A stretch of DNA of 14,969 nucleotides from Bacteroidales bacterium. Its GTDB lineage: Bacteria; Bacteroidota; Bacteroidia; Bacteroidales; VadinHA17. Location of the stretch: NCBI GenBank assembly GCA_012514255.1, contig JAAZAP010000336.1:1-14969 (forward strand), read 5' to 3'. A program made the translations under genes and the position numbers. This document shows positions 14,880 to 14,969 of the stretch, in pieces. Each line of letters begins with the position of its first letter. The stretch's first letter is position 1. Below the pieces are notes generated by a model, which made no database searches, was not told the DNA's origin, and worked only from the letters and a program-made list of their open reading frames with translations.

Positions 14880-14969
14880 TTACAGCTTTTTTCTCTGTGA
14901 ATCACGAACCCATGCCAAAACCAGTGCTCCGGCAGCCATCAGGTAAAAGAGCCATGCCCGGCCAAAGCC
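14880..14969 (-). CDS. C-terminal 29 codons of an unidentified membrane protein, cut by the window edge
   Basis: The reverse strand is open from the window edge to a TAA at 14880-14882. The visible tail is 29 residues: a hydrophobic segment of about 20 residues (AWLFYLMAAGALVLAWV) followed by a basic end, RDSQRKKL. This looks like a final membrane helix with a cytoplasmic C-terminus. It lies 9 bp upstream of the CNNM/CBS gene in the same direction and is probably in its operon. In Bacteroidota the neighbour of this gene is often lptC or gldD, but the tail does not resemble the soluble C-terminus expected of LptC. I cannot name it. Confidence 0.6.
   Translation of the reverse strand, partial: GFGRAWLFYLMAAGALVLAWVRDSQRKKL

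Overview
The window looks like a chromosomal segment of a Bacteroidota bacterium, probably of Bacteroidales or Marinilabiliales type, with GC content near 50 % by eye. The evidence is that start codons lack Shine-Dalgarno sequences and are often preceded by A/T-rich leaders, that two intergenic regions carry matches to the Bacteroidota -7 promoter element TAnnTTTG, and that the gene set fits (adjacent parE-parC, a DUF3109-type cysteine-cluster protein, a CNNM/CBS protein of the GldE/hemolysin type). Coding density is very high. The longest intergenic gap is about 100 bases, and I see no tRNA, rRNA, CRISPR array, insertion sequence or phage gene.

Layout. (1) Positions 1-4563, plus strand: the 3' two thirds of parE, then parC and aroK, spaced 19 and 6 bp apart, apparently one operon. 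(2) Positions 4570-10022, plus strand: an accessory two-gene unit with its own candidate promoter. Its first gene encodes a protein with six membrane helices, HEAT-like repeats and what looks like a collapsed cyclic-nucleotide-binding domain. Twelve bases later comes a 1001-residue protein with an nSTAND1-type NTPase, one membrane helix, a coiled coil and a seven-bladed WD40 propeller. (3) Positions 10086-13604, plus strand: a promoter, then gpmI, a DUF3109 protein and an M20 dipeptidase, tightly packed or overlapping. (4) Positions 13611-14969, minus strand: a CNNM/CBS/CorC membrane protein and, upstream of it, the last 29 codons of an unidentified membrane protein. The two transcription units converge with only 6 bp between stop codons, and a near-perfect 28-nt palindrome lies just past the junction.

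How the genes work together. Topoisomerase IV (ParE and ParC) decatenates chromosomes. AroK serves aromatic amino-acid synthesis and GpmI serves glycolysis, so these are housekeeping genes. The HEAT-membrane/nSTAND1-WD40 pair is the part that ordinary metabolism does not explain. My inferred topology puts the HEAT domain and the NTPase in the cytoplasm and the WD40 propeller in the periplasm, which would make the pair a candidate membrane-spanning, ATP-dependent sensing or signalling complex. It carries no recognisable toxin, nuclease, TIR or protease domain, so calling it a defence system would go beyond the evidence.
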